From positions 23,787 to 50,591 of the forward strand of contig JBBBWG010027856.1 in assembly GCA_037176905.1 (NCBI GenBank): a stretch of 26,805 nt of DNA, in the 5' to 3' direction. The notes below the pieces were generated by a model. That model was given only the letters and a program-made list of their open reading frames with translations, was not told where the DNA came from and ran no database searches. Shown here piece by piece: positions 1-16,000 of the stretch. Origin of the DNA: Azolla pinnata. Its lineage: Eukaryota; Streptophyta; Polypodiopsida; Salviniales; Salviniaceae. Position 1 is the first letter of the stretch, and each line of letters opens with the position of its first letter. The position numbers were made by a program, and so were the translations under genes.

Positions 1-650
1 TAACAACTAGGAGAAAATAAGAATATAATTAGCCCCAAGCTTGAAAAAAAAAAAGCGTATTACCAAGATCTAAACCTAGGTTTTGCAAGAGAAATAGTAA
101 AGATTATATTCGAGCTATAACTATACAAATAATATATAGTTTATTTAGTTATAATGTGATATTGCGAGGATTATTTGAAGATGATATGGGCATCTAGGTG
201 AGGCTTTAATACAATCACATTCATAATTTAGTTTTTTTTATTTTCTGTAATTAACAACTAGGAGAAAATAAGAATATAATTAGCCCCAAGCTTGAAAAAA
301 AAAAAGCGTATTACCAAGATCTAAACCTGGGTTTTGCAAGAGAAATAGTAAAGATTATATTCGAGCTATAACTATATAAACTATACAAATAATGTATAGT
401 TTATCTAGTTATAATGTGATATTATGAGGATTATTTTAAGATGGTATGGGCATCTAGATGAGGCTTTAATAAATCACATTCATAAATTAGTTTTTTTATT
501 TTCTGTAATTAATAACCAAGAGAAATTTAGAATATAATCAGCCCCAAGCTTTAAAAAAAAAAAACACATTACCGAGATCTAAACTTGGGTTTTGCAAGAA
601 AAATAGTAAAAGATTATATTGGAGTTATAACTAGATAAACTATACAAATG
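1..650. repeat. Tandem repeat, about 251-258 bp period, 2.5 copies
   Basis: Copies begin at about 1, 252 and 510, each opening with a TAACAACTAGGAGAAAA-like stretch followed by AGCCCCAAGCTT, an A-run and AAGATCTAAACC. Copies 1 and 2 are nearly identical. Copy 3 is more diverged and dissolves at about 650. The array may continue beyond the left edge. It is AT-rich with no open frame. If the beta-glucosidase exon at 972-1266 is the start of a real gene, this array sits in its first intron. Confidence 0.9.
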
Positions 651-971
651 ATGTCTTAAAAAAAACAATTTATACTTTCTTAATTTTCTACAAGAAGGTA
701 TATTTACTATTTAGTCATTTTTTCTATAGGGAACTTACCGAAAACGTTGTTGGGAACATAATGGGAACGAGTTCCCAACAACATTGGCCCCAAGTCGGAA
801 CATAATGCAAAGTTCTTGAAACTTTTGTCGATCGAGAACGAAGTCGGAACGGGGATGGGATAACTACGGAGTGGATACATTACATGCACATCGGCCAATG
901 CATATGTGTGCATATCTGCAGACGAGGAAGGACTATGAGTACTGAGCCTGCGAATGAACGCTTTCATTTAC
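651..971 (-). other. Putative first-intron sequence of the GH3 gene
   Basis: No gene is recognised here. The minus strand begins with a good donor (GTAAATG, from 971 downwards) directly after the GH3 exon. The open frame of 86 codons across this stretch has no family resemblance. A short palindromic motif around GTTCCCAACAA / GTTGGGAAC occurs at about 748-785. Confidence 0.4.
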
Positions 972-1266
972 CGATGAAGAAGGTAGATAAGACGGATGCA
1001 TTCGCAACGGATCGTTCGATTTGCGTCATTTGGCCGATCTTCTCCTCGAGCGTCATCCGGGCGAGAAGGTCGGCCACCCTCTGCTCCACGCTCGCAGATG
1101 GGTCCCTGTAAACGATCCTCTCCCGAGAAGAAGCAGCAGAAGCAGAAGCAGAAGCAGAAGAAGACATTGCAGGTGTTGATATACATAGCATGATGCATGG
1201 TAGCAGGAGGGAGGCGAAGAAGCAGCAGAGCACCGAAGGCGTTAACCATGGCGAGAAAGGACGCAT
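972..1266 (-). CDS. Secreted family-3 beta-glucosidase / glucan exohydrolase, first exon only
   Basis: Glycoside hydrolase family 3 enzymes of plant cell walls remove glucose from beta-glucans and glucosides. From the ATG at 1266 the frame gives a hydrophobic signal peptide (roughly residues 8-31), a Ser-Ala dipeptide repeat (34-46) and then the conserved plant GH3 N-terminus: [20 protein letters not shown] followed by [18 protein letters not shown] and FFIG. The frame would stop at 964, but a donor (ATCG|GTAAATG) at 972/971 falls where the plant family reads FIG-SVLSGGG, so the exon ends in phase 1. No catalytic part is visible, because the catalytic aspartate lies hundreds of residues further on. 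The remaining exons must lie beyond the left edge, or the gene is truncated. The Ser-Ala repeat is encoded by a GAAGCA hexanucleotide repeat (plus strand, about 1130-1165). A TATA box sits about 100 bp upstream, which favours a real promoter. Family call: confident. Intactness: unknown. Confidence 0.75.
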
Positions 1267-1369
1267 TGCTCAGAGCTGAAGTGTTTCTGATTGGCAGTGA
1301 AGGAAGGAAGGGATTGGAAATGGTAAGACCTGGTTGGTGGCGATCTCCAGATCGATACAGCTCAAGAGA

Positions 1370-1377
1370 TATTTATA
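1370..1377 (-). promoter_or_regulatory. TATA box of the GH3 gene
   Basis: TATAAATA on the minus strand, 104 bp upstream of the ATG at 1266. That is a usual distance for a plant promoter with a 5' leader of 60-80 nt. Confidence 0.5.
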
Positions 1378-2389
1378 CAAGCTGTATACCTTATCAGCTT
1401 CTGCGAGCAGGAAAGAAAGCCCCGGTGAGTAAGAACTAGATGGCCAGTGCAGATGAGTCTGCGGCAACCAAAAAAGGCGCAAAAGTTAACGAAAAAAAAA
1501 TCGGCGATGTTTAAGACGAACCGATGATGTTCCATGGTTACGAGCATGTGACTTCATCCTCCGCGTACTGCTCTTGTTGCTCGATAGAATCCGACTCATG
1601 ATCGCGATCGAGCAAAATTGAAGGCAACTCGCATCATTGCGTCGCATAAAAGACGGCGAAGGATTAAAAAAGAAAAAGAGAGATTGCCTTCCGAAAGCAA
1701 GCCGTATGCGATTTGGATCCCCTCGAGCTCTGCTAAGTTCGATGCTAAAGCCGAAGGACCCAGCATTCAGTGATCGGATCAGATCGAACTAAATGCAGCA
1801 CCTTTTGAGCTTTTGCTACGCATAATTGGGGATCGTGTAGCCAATTGCAGCGGTTGGGCTTTCTGGCTCCATCCAGAGCAGCCAAGATTTGGATGGCATC
1901 CGATACTCTTCCGTTTCAGCAGAGGTTTTTCTCTCAGGGTTCAGGGGTTTAGCACAGAAGCAGATGCTCAGGGAAATGTAACCGAATCGTGTACATCTGA
2001 TGCCAGCTGATCGGATCTGCACTTCCGCCAGATCCAGCCTTGCGCTCTGCAAAAGAAACGTGCATGAACTCGGCCATTGTCCTCAGTTTGAATCGCAAGC
2101 ACCTTTCAGAGCAATTTGCAAGCAAAACCGAAGGGGAAATGTTGCATCAGTATAAAAGCTCGGGCTGGGCCACAGACGTTCTCAGCCGCCTTGTTTCCCC
2201 ATGTGCCAGCTGTACTAATCTGATACCGAGATGTTGTTGGATGCATGTGAGTACAAGCAGCTCCCGGGGTTCGAGCTTACAGCTGGTCCTCGGCAAGCTG
2301 AGCTGAGAAAGGTGAGATCGATGGCGCAACTTGCTTGGGTAGCTACGACTGATCGAACCACGATCCCCGATACAAAGAGGCAGAAGAGT
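1378..2389. other. Intergenic region between divergent GH3 and GSNOR genes
   Basis: No coding sequence is recognised; short open frames on both strands lack conservation cues. It probably holds the two promoters. On the plus strand there is a TATAAAAG at 2151 and a GT donor-like sequence (AAAG|GTGAGATC) at about 2310. Confidence 0.5.
2151..2158 (+). promoter_or_regulatory. Candidate TATA box (TATAAAAG) upstream of GSNOR
   Basis: TATAAAAG at 2151 is a consensus plant TATA box. It lies 1.27 kb upstream of the GSNOR start codon. If used, the leader would contain the purine repeats or be spliced (donor-like AAAGGTGAG at about 2307). No good acceptor is visible in the repeats, so the link to GSNOR is uncertain. 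Confidence 0.3.
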
Positions 2390-3160
2390 TTGTCATTGAA
2401 AGAAGCAGAAGAAGAAATTGACATCAAAAGAAGCAGAAGAAGCAGAAGAAGTAGGAGAATTTGACATTGAAAGAAGCAGGAGAATTGGACATTGATAGAG
2501 GTAGTAGAAGCAGAAGAATTGGACATTGGAAGAAGCAGAAGAAGCAGAGGAATTGGACATTGAAAGAAGCAGAAGAAGCAAAAGAATCGGGCATTGAAAG
2601 AAGCAGAAGAAGGAGAAGAATTTGAAACTGGAAGAAGCGGAAGAAGCAGAGGAATTGGACATTGAAAGAAGCAGAAGAAGGAGAAGAATTTGAAATTGAA
2701 AGAAGCAGAAGAAGGAGAGGAATTTGAAATTGAAAGAAGCAGAGGAATTTAAAGCAGAAGGAAGCAAAGGAATTGGACATTGAAAGAAGCAGAAGAAGGA
2801 AAAGAATTGGACATTGAAAGAAGCAGAAGAAGGAGAAGAATTTGAAATTGAAAGAAGCAGAAGAAAGCAGAGGAATTCGACATCGAAAGAAGCGGAAGAA
2901 AGCAGAGGAATTCAGCATCGAAAGGAGCTGAAGAAAGCAGAGGAATTCGACATCGAAAGAAGCGGGAGAAAGCAGAGGAATTCGGCATCGAAAGGAGCGG
3001 AAGAAGGCAGCAGAATTCGGCATCGAAAGGAGCAGAAAGAAGCAGCAGAATTCGACGTCGAAAGAAACGGCGGAATTCGACATTTGAAAGAAGCAGCAGA
3101 ATTTGACATTGAAAGAAGCAGCAGAATTTGACACTGAAAGAAGCACAGCAGAATTTGATG
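2390..3160 (+). repeat. Purine-rich minisatellite (GAATTGGACATTGAAAGAAGCAG type)
   Basis: Many imperfect copies of a 30-36 bp unit built from GAATT(G/C)GACAT(T/C)GAAAGAAGC followed by GAAGAAG(G)AGAG. The plus strand is overwhelmingly A and G. Units differ in length and include non-multiples of three (35 bp next to 33 bp), so the frame is not kept. The long open frames on the minus strand (Phe/Leu/Ser-rich) are by-products of the skewed composition. The array sits just upstream of GSNOR. Confidence 0.9.
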
Positions 3161-3411
3161 AAGAAGAAGAAGAAGAAGAAGAAGAAGAAGAAAAAGATAA
3201 AAGGAAGAGAAGGGCATTTCAGGAAATAAAGAGAAACTCAGGAACCAAGAAGAAGAAGAAGAAGAAGAAGAAGAAGAAGAAGATAAAAGGAAGAGAAGGG
3301 CATTTCAGGAAATAAAGAGAAACTCAGGAACCAAGAAGAAGAAGAAGAAGAAGAAGAAGAAGAAGAAGAGAAGAAGAGAAGAAGAAGGAAGAAGAAGGAA
3401 GGAAGAACTCG
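3161..3411 (+). repeat. GAA microsatellites with an 86-bp duplicated spacer
   Basis: Three (GAA)n runs (about 3162-3192, 3249-3283, 3331-3369) are separated by two near-identical spacers starting at 3196 and 3282, each containing GATAAAAGGAAGAGAAGGG and a TTTCAGGAAATAAAG stretch. The block ends 12 bp before the GSNOR ATG, so it probably lies in the 5' leader or core promoter. Confidence 0.9.
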
Positions 3412-3423
3412 ATCGTGGACGCC

Positions 3424-9553
<6,130 letters not shown>

Positions 9554-9714
9554 TCACGTGCAATTCCCTTTCTATCCTTGTATTTGGCAAGAAATTAGTA
9601 CTCATTTTTCTCATTGTCCAAGTTTTGCCAAATTCAAAACAGTTACTGCAGTGATCTCTCTAAACAAAAATTGTGCCGGAGTATCTGTCTTTAACTGTTG
9701 GTACCTTCATACAC

Positions 9715-9720
9715 AATAAA
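9715..9720 (+). terminator. Candidate poly(A) signal of GSNOR
   Basis: AATAAA about 160 bp after the stop codon at 9551-9553, a normal 3' UTR distance in plants. Downstream sequence is T-rich. Confidence 0.4.
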
Positions 9721-9721
9721 C

Positions 9722-10065
9722 TGATCAAATAGCCAAATCAATTGGTGCGTTTCAGCTTCAATAAGTTTTGCTAATTTCATCAGTGCAACAAGATTTCGTC
9801 TGATGCTATTTTGAATGTATTGTCATTTGTTAATAGGCAAATGTAAGATCAAATAGCCAAATCAATTGGTGCAAGGTTTCAGCTTTATTAAGTTATGCTG
9901 ATTTTGTCAGTGCAAGTCTGATGCTATTTTGAATCTATTGTTATTTGTTAATCGGCTGATGTAAGATCAAATATCCAACGCACATGGTGTGAGGTTTCAG
10001 CTAAGTTTTGCTGATTCCATCAGTGCGACAAGATATAGTCTGATGCCACTTTGAATGTATTGCCG
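9722..10065 (+). repeat. Three tandem copies of an approximately 120-bp unit
   Basis: Copies start at about 9723, 9846 and 9965 with GATCAAATA(G/T)CCAA, then GGTTTCAGCTT, AAGTTTTGCTGATTT, TCAGTGCAA and GTCTGATGCTATTTTGAAT. They are imperfect (indels of a few bases) and non-coding. They lie just beyond the proposed GSNOR poly(A) signal, in the tail-to-tail gap before the PPR gene. Confidence 0.85.
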
Positions 10066-10872
10066 CGATAAAAGGAGCTATTACTGTGGGCAGTTGGCTT
10101 TGATTTGCACCTTTTTTAACTTAAATGATTCAATATGTGCAATATCATTGCCAACTATGACTTATCTGAACTGGAGATTGCACAAATTTACGAAGCACTA
10201 GATCAATCACTAGAACTTAATTTACATCAGTCACCATCTGGGCTAAGATTATGTTGAAGGACAAACAGCAAAAATGTACATCCTCTTATCATTGTTTTCA
10301 GGTGTACATCTATCACCATCAGAAATGCCCTCCATAATACTTCAAGAAATGGAAATTGTTTCTCTTTTTGAGATACTGAGGATTAAGCCATAATTAAGAC
10401 ATGTGAAATAGATACGGAATCAGAGACTTAGTGAGATTGCAGTTCAGAGTTAGAGCTTCATCAAAAGTTCCATATGGCTTTGATTGGAAGTTAACCAGTT
10501 AAGAGGCATTCCCAGTTGCTGACTGAAATGCGAGCTCGTGAAAGACTGGACGCCAATGGTCTAGATTTGATAGCTTTCATTCGTGGTGAAGCTTTTATCT
10601 TTACCATAAACAGTTGTATATTCTCTCCAGTGCAATGGACAAAATATTTAGCTTGTTAGAGTGAATCATCAGTACCTCTCAGGATGTTAATGCAACCAGT
10701 TCTGATCACACAGCTGCAAGAAGTGACTCAATGGCACTTAAAACAATCAAAATGTATATCAACTAACAGAAAGATGGACAAGGTGCAGATGATAAACTGA
10801 ACACACATTTCTATTAATGATGTACACGTATATGCGTGCATTCAGCCGTGAAGTCTTTACAAAAAAGCTCAT
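10066..10872. other. Gap between convergent GSNOR and PPR genes
   Basis: No gene, RNA or repeat is recognised in these 800 bp. It probably contains the 3' UTR of the PPR gene, transcribed from the right. Confidence 0.4.
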
Positions 10873-13686
10873 TCAGATCAAATGAATCTGCTCCATGTTA
10901 GATTCGTACAGCCAAACCGCAAGGGGATGCCCGATTCCGACAAAACAACCCGAGTTTCTACTTTCCACTCGGAACGGAGAGCTAACAGCCTTCAAAATCT
11001 CTTCTATGGCTTGTTTGATAAGCGAGGAACCTGTAATTCGGCTTCTGCGCCCCCATCCAGTGATGATGTCAATCCGTTCTGGCACCACTCCAGTGGCTAG
11101 CATTCTTTCTTTCAGATGAGCTAACGTCCTGGACAATGCCACTATCGCAGTACCCATGGACATCGTATGCAAATTGATCGCCCAGTACTTGGCAGCCTTT
11201 TGGGTAACTGCTTTCGGATAGATCTGCTTCTCGGAAGCCACTTCCCATACAACTGCAGCCTCTGCTTTCATGTTCACATTGTGGAGAAAACTGATAGCCG
11301 CATCCGTGAAGCTTCTCTTACTCTCTTGCTCCTCGTTGCAGGAGATTATTTCAAAAAATCGGATGATGCGCTCCCTCGTATCCTTCTTGGTGGAGCCGGG
11401 AAGGGAGCATAGAAAGAAATGCGCTGGATGGCCTAAGCTAGCCATAATTTGCCATATACTTTCACCATCACCAGGTGTCCTTCCTGACATTGTATAGCTG
11501 CTTAGCAGGAGAGTATAAGTCTGAAGTGATGGCACCAAGCCTTGGGAGCTCATATCATAAAGCAGCTTCCTGACATTATCGTGCAAATTTTCCCTCAGAT
11601 AAGCACCGAGCAGAGAGTTACAAGTCGGCACATTTGGCCTAACTCCAGAATCTAGCATACTGTTAAACCATCCACATGCTTTTTCCAGATTCCCTGCCTT
11701 ACCCCAGATATCCACTAGAAGGCCATAAACGGTAGCATCTGGAGCCCAACCGGCTTTTTGCATGTCCAAAAAAACATTCTCGGCCTCTTCTAGCTGACCG
11801 ATATGCCCCAACACCTCCATCACTATGCTATATGTTACCTGATCAGGGGTAAACCCTGCCTTCTGCATATCATTATAGAGCCTCAATGCCAGCGCATAAT
11901 TAGCTGACTTTGCATGCAGACCAATTAGAATGTTGTAAGTAACTAGATTAGGAATACATCCTTTCGCAATCATTTCGTTGAGAATTTTCTGGGCAGCTGA
12001 AAGTTCACCGGCTTTACCCAGGCAATTGATAATAACACTGTAAGTAAATGTGTCAGGCTGTAAACCAGCCTGTTGCATCTGCCTATACATGTCCATAGCC
12101 ACATCGAGGGATCCAGCCTTGGCATGCAAATCGATAAGTGTACAATAGGTGACCCTATCAGGGATGCACCCCACAAGCTTCATGTGGTGAAATATCTCAA
12201 GAGCTTCTACCATCTGATTTGCCCTCCCATAACAATGTATCAACCTGTTGAATGTTACAAGACTAGGTTTACATCCATCTCTTGCCATGTCTTCCAATAA
12301 TTCACAAACAGCATCAAACCTTCGAGCCCGTCCTAAGATACCAACCATTGTGGTATATGTATGCACATCATGTTTGTAACCTTCCTGTTTACTAACCCAC
12401 TTGAAGAATAACAATGCAACCGAACCAGCTTCTAGAGATTTGAGTACTTCATTTACGAGGTAAGGACTTAATTTCTTGCTAATCGAAGAAAGTGCTACTT
12501 CGGTATCCAGACCCCATCCTAAATTTTCCAATATATTACAAACATGTTGAATAATTGCTCTCCCATCATTCTGAAATTTATGTCCTGATTTTCCTTTCCT
12601 ACTGCTACTGGAAGTATTGCCCTTCCATTTATTCACTCTTCGTCGTGCTTCACGCCTTGAAAACTTGTGAAGAGTTGAAGAATCGTGTTCAGAAATTTCC
12701 AGGTGTTCATCCTCGCAGAAATTGTTAGAAGAGCTGTTGTTCATACCATGAAACTGTTCTAATTGAGAAGGAAGATTAGAAGGATGAGACATCTCCTTAG
12801 AACACCCCAAATATGTTGAAGATCTTGCATCCAAAGTTGTCTGTGGCACTATATCTCCCTCACCTAACTTCAAGCTATTCATATCAGTGTTAAGAAGGTT
12901 GAGTACATTTGAAATATGCCTCTGCGGTTGATAATCCTCAGAGGAGGCAGAATAGTTTCTCTCACACTGGTTGCCAGAACTAGCACATACTCTACCACCT
13001 GAAGATTCTAGGTGAACATCAGGACCTTTCACACCTGAATTTTCTCCCCCTTTCTGCTGGGAAGTGTTTGATGTAAACGATGGCTCATTGTCTTGCATGA
13101 TTGAAGCACCCTTACCATTTCTATTAAAAGCATTCTGAATGTCAGATAAATTCTTCTGTGTAGTTAAGACCACCTTCGTTGCATTATCCTGCAAATCTAC
13201 ACATTCTTGCTTACCATCAATTTTCTTTATTTCTTCTCTTGGTGTCTTATCATGAGCACCAGAAATTGATAATGACTTCTTTAAATTTACTGGCGTACAT
13301 GATGAACTGCTCGAGGTCACATCACCTTTAGATCCAGATTGTGAAACTTTATTATGGCCAGTAATATCAGCACATCCTTTGACAAAACTACCACGCACAA
13401 CATGAGAGCTCTGACTAACATCACAAGTTAGACCCAGCATATGCACATTGGGAGGTGGCTTCTCAAAAGAACTAACCTTTTCTGGAGCAACATTGCAACG
13501 ATTCTCGTTTGGAATTCTGAATCCGGCCTTATTCAAAAATGCAGTTTCCTGTCTATCTCTTCTAGGATTAACCTCTTTTGATTCTCCATCATGACCTTCG
13601 TCAGCTGGTGGACTTTTATATGGACCTGCTATAAACCATGCTCTGGTACTATTGTACAAGGGAACGATTTGCTTTGGCCGGAGCAT
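10873..13686 (-). CDS. PPR-SMR protein of the At1g18900/At1g74750 type
   Basis: Organellar RNA-binding protein, 937 residues, one exon. The start MLRPKQIVPLYNSTRAW matches the conserved start of the Arabidopsis At1g18900/At1g74750 proteins and is basic and Arg/Ser-containing with no acid before residue 29, consistent with import into mitochondria. Residues 30-440 are Ser/Asn-rich and look disordered. Nine back-to-back 35-residue P-type PPR motifs span about 441-755, e.g. VTYCTLIDLHAKAG and FTYSVIINCLGKAG. The C-terminal third carries an SMR domain (about 834-925) with INLHTMSMGTA and TGWGRRSRITG. The SMR signature and paired C-terminus (GCFVG...WL) place it in the plant PPR-SMR group that also includes GUN1, but it is closer to the predicted mitochondrial At1g18900 branch. 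It is somewhat longer than the roughly 860-residue Arabidopsis proteins because of the disordered part. The RNA target is unknown. GSNOR ends 1.3 kb away, facing it. Confidence 0.95.
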   Translation of the reverse strand: MLRPKQIVPLYNSTRAWFIAGPYKSPPADEGHDGESKEVNPRRDRQETAFLNKAGFRIPNENRCNVAPEKVSSFEKPPPNVHMLGLTCDVSQSSHVVRGSFVKGCADITGHNKVSQSGSKGDVTSSSSSCTPVNLKKSLSISGAHDKTPREEIKKIDGKQECVDLQDNATKVVLTTQKNLSDIQNAFNRNGKGASIMQDNEPSFTSNTSQQKGGENSGVKGPDVHLESSGGRVCASSGNQCERNYSASSEDYQPQRHISNVLNLLNTDMNSLKLGEGDIVPQTTLDARSSTYLGCSKEMSHPSNLPSQLEQFHGMNNSSSNNFCEDEHLEISEHDSSTLHKFSRREARRRVNKWKGNTSSSSRKGKSGHKFQNDGRAIIQHVCNILENLGWGLDTEVALSSISKKLSPYLVNEVLKSLEAGSVALLFFKWVSKQEGYKHDVHTYTTMVGILGRARRFDAVCELLEDMARDGCKPSLVTFNRLIHCYGRANQMVEALEIFHHMKLVGCIPDRVTYCTLIDLHAKAGSLDVAMDMYRQMQQAGLQPDTFTYSVIINCLGKAGELSAAQKILNEMIAKGCIPNLVTYNILIGLHAKSANYALALRLYNDMQKAGFTPDQVTYSIVMEVLGHIGQLEEAENVFLDMQKAGWAPDATVYGLLVDIWGKAGNLEKACGWFNSMLDSGVRPNVPTCNSLLGAYLRENLHDNVRKLLYDMSSQGLVPSLQTYTLLLSSYTMSGRTPGDGESIWQIMASLGHPAHFFLCSLPGSTKKDTRERIIRFFEIISCNEEQESKRSFTDAAISFLHNVNMKAEAAVVWEVASEKQIYPKAVTQKAAKYWAINLHTMSMGTAIVALSRTLAHLKERMLATGVVPERIDIITGWGRRSRITGSSLIKQAIEEILKAVSSPFRVESRNSGCFVGIGHPLAVWLYESNMEQIHLI

Positions 13687-13695
13687 GATTATTTT

Positions 13696-13713
13696 CTATA
13701 CAGATGTCGCCAT
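13696..13713 (-). promoter_or_regulatory. Short upstream ORF of the PPR gene
   Basis: On the minus strand a five-codon frame (MATSV, stop) with a G at +4 starts at 13713 and ends 9 nt before the PPR ATG at 13686. A good acceptor-like sequence (CCACTTAACAG) ends at about 13722, so the last leader exon may begin there. If transcribed, ribosomes would meet this uORF first. Functional effect is inferred only. Confidence 0.35.
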
Positions 13714-15090
13714 ATCAACACTGTTAAGTGGAAACTGGAAGCTCAGAAAATTTCTTTCCAAGCTTACATCTTCCAACATGTAATGCCTTTGCTTTCCAAA
13801 AACAACCATAGGCCGTTAGGACATGAATATTTGAGTCTTCAACATGGATTTCACTGTAAAGCATCGAATAACTCTTTTAGAGGTTGAATCTAATAAAAAG
13901 AGTTTCCATAAACATTTGTAATTAAGAAACACATGTATTACAAGAACTCCCTCCCCACACAAAACAAACTTTCAAGTTAAACACATTTATTACAAGAACT
14001 CCCTCCCACACACCTTAATACTATCTTGCCCAATCGGTCAACAAAATTTATCAGAAATTTTGTATGTGAATCCATATAGATCCAAATTTCCATGTTATAA
14101 TTAAAGCCCAGAACTAATTTTATTTCGCTGATGAACTATATGTAATTAAGCAGGCAGGTGCAATTATACCATAGAGATATGAAATGAACTTTCTCATGAG
14201 AAACTGAAACAAGGTGTCCCATGTAGTTACAAAATTATGAAATGGAGCAGGAAATTTATGAGTACGCAAAAACTTCTCTTTCAGATACTGGATAGCAACA
14301 GATTTCGAGTGGAATTCCCATAGCGAATGCCCTAGAAAGCATTGTCTAACTGCGGAATTGAAAAGAAATATTGCAAAGGGAGAGAATGCAGATGAGGTGA
14401 ATTTTAGGGAAATTTTTTTTATTCTTTATTTACACGAGGAATGTGATGGAAATACTGAAGGTCAAGTTGACATACAAATTCACTACAAAACAAGGTGATA
14501 AAAGCCACTTTTGCAAATGTGCAGATACAGAAACGGCATCTGAAAGCTACATTAAACAAAAGCTTCGAGAAATAACAGAATAAACATGAGGTGGAAAAGA
14601 GGACACTTTGATATCACGAAGAAGGCATTCCATGATGGGCAAATTGACCTAGCAAAAATTCTGGACAGTTCACAACAAGTGAAGTGCGGGAAAACACTAC
14701 AATTTCCAAGCATAAGAACGAAGAAAAGAGACCAGAAACACCATATCCACAAACAGGAGTTGAAGATGGAGCACGACAAGAAACAGAGACCTCGTTTGCG
14801 TGCTGATTTCCGCAAGTGCTCATTGAGCATTCGAAGCATTTATCTGGCGAATGCATTTGCATGTGAAAAGAGAAAGCGAGTGCAGAAACAGAAGGAAAAG
14901 GAAACGGACCCAAACGAGAAGGGAAGGAAAGGGAAGGGAGGGAAGCGAGGGCGAGAGGAACCTGAAAGGCGGCGCCCAAAATCTTGTTGTGCCGCCGCAG
15001 AGGAGCTGAGATGGGCGACCATTCCCCCACTTGCGTCGACCTGACGGAGAATTCCAGCGCAGCTCCTGTTGTAAAAGAGGCCTCTCTGCA
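13714..15090 (-). other. PPR upstream region / probable 5' UTR intron
   Basis: No coding gene is recognised. A direct repeat, ATTACAAGAACTCCCTCCC, occurs at about 13936 and 13988. The GC- and purine-rich block 14880-15110 (pyrimidine-rich on the minus strand) looks like a 5' leader, with a possible donor (TTTCAG|GTTCCT) near 14962 on the minus strand. The two overlapping open frames here, one per strand, show no domain and are probably chance. Confidence 0.35.
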
Positions 15091-15146
15091 TCTGCAGGAG
15101 AGGCGAGACGCGAGGGGCTCCGTTCTGTCTCTGCTGCTCTCGCTCT

Positions 15147-15150
<4 letters not shown>

Positions 15151-15177
<27 letters not shown>
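15151..15177 (+). repeat. (CT)n microsatellite
   Basis: Pure CT dinucleotide run of about 27 bp within a longer CT-rich stretch (15130-15190). It lies upstream of the PPR gene, where it reads as (GA)n on the sense strand. GA/CT tracts are common in plant core promoters. Confidence 0.9.
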
Positions 15178-15204
15178 CCCCTCCCCCTCTCGCGCGCTAG
15201 AACC

Positions 15205-15210
15205 AGAAGA

Positions 15211-15249
<39 letters not shown>

Positions 15250-16000
15250 GAGAAGGAATGTTTTTCTGTTCTTGTTGTTAATATCTTTTTGCTCTCATTT
15301 TTTTCTCCCCATTGTTTTTGGGTTGATTTAGGGTTTTGGTTTTTGGGCTCCGTTAGGGTTTGGCTTTTTGGGCTGATTTAGGGTTTAGGGTTTGGGTTTT
15401 TGGGCTAGTTTATGGTTTAGGGTTTGGTTTGGGGTGATTTAGGGTTTAGGGTTTGGTTTTTGGGGTGATTTAGGGTTTAGGGTTTGGTTTTTGGGGTGGT
15501 TTAGGGTTTAGGGTTTAATTTTTTGGGGTGATTTAGGGTTTAGGGTTTGGTTTTTGGGGTGATTTAGGGCTTAGGATTTAGGGTTTAGGGTTTGAAGAAG
15601 AAGAAGAAGAATGTTTTTTGTTCTGTTGTTAATATCTTTTGCTCTGATTTTTTTTCTCCCCCATTGTTTTTGGGTTGATTTAGGGTTTGGTTCTTGGGCT
15701 CAGTTAGGTTTTGGTTTCTGGGCTGATTTAGGGTTTAGGGTTTGGTTTTTGGGCTGATTTAGGGTTTAGGGTTTGGTTTTTGGGCTGATTTAGGGCTTAG
15801 GATTTAGGGTTTAGGGTTTGAAGAAGAAGAAGAAGAAGAAGAAGAATGTTTTTTGTTTTGTTAATACCTTTTGCTCTGATTTAGGGTTTAGGGTTTGAAG
15901 AAGAGGAGGAAGACGAATGCTTTTCTGTTCTGCTGTTAATATCTTTTGCCCTGATCTTTTTCTCCCCATTGTTTTTGGGTTGATTTGGGGTTTAGGGTTT
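15205..16000 (+). repeat. Composite repeat: GAA tract, TTTTCTGTTCTGTTGTTAAT spacer, TTTAGGG-derived units
   Basis: Four GAA tracts (about 15205-15255, 15594-15611, 15820-15845, 15896-15915), each followed by (A)ATG and a shared spacer containing TTAATATCTTTTGCTCTGAT and CTCCCCATTGTTTTTGGGTT, then runs of GATTTAGGGTTTAGGGTTTGG units of about 31 bp. About seven such units lie in 15360-15590 and three in 15725-15820. The motif is degenerate plant telomere sequence (TTTAGGG), not a pure telomere. In the direction of the PPR gene it reads CCCTAAA, i.e. dense telo-box-like sequence. Confidence 0.9.

Noticed and set aside
936-971. A 24-nt GT...AG segment after the GH3 exon followed by codons for S-V-L, matching the family's FIGSVL
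   Set aside because: 24 nt is too short for a plant intron, and after these few residues the sequence departs from the family; the match is probably chance.
2393-3217. Long minus-strand open frames (up to 240 codons) rich in Phe, Leu and Ser
   Set aside because: They are the complement of a purine minisatellite; all frames are open because the repeat lacks stops on that strand, several frames overlap, and unit lengths are not frame-preserving.
14586-15044. Overlapping open frames on both strands (152 and 138 codons)
   Set aside because: Neither shows a domain; low-complexity Lys/Arg or Pro/Ser ends come from purine/pyrimidine skew. More likely PPR leader and intron.
15205-16000. A chromosome end or true telomere
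   Set aside because: Units are degenerate, interrupted by GAA and spacer sequence, and single-copy genes lie on both sides; this is an interstitial array.
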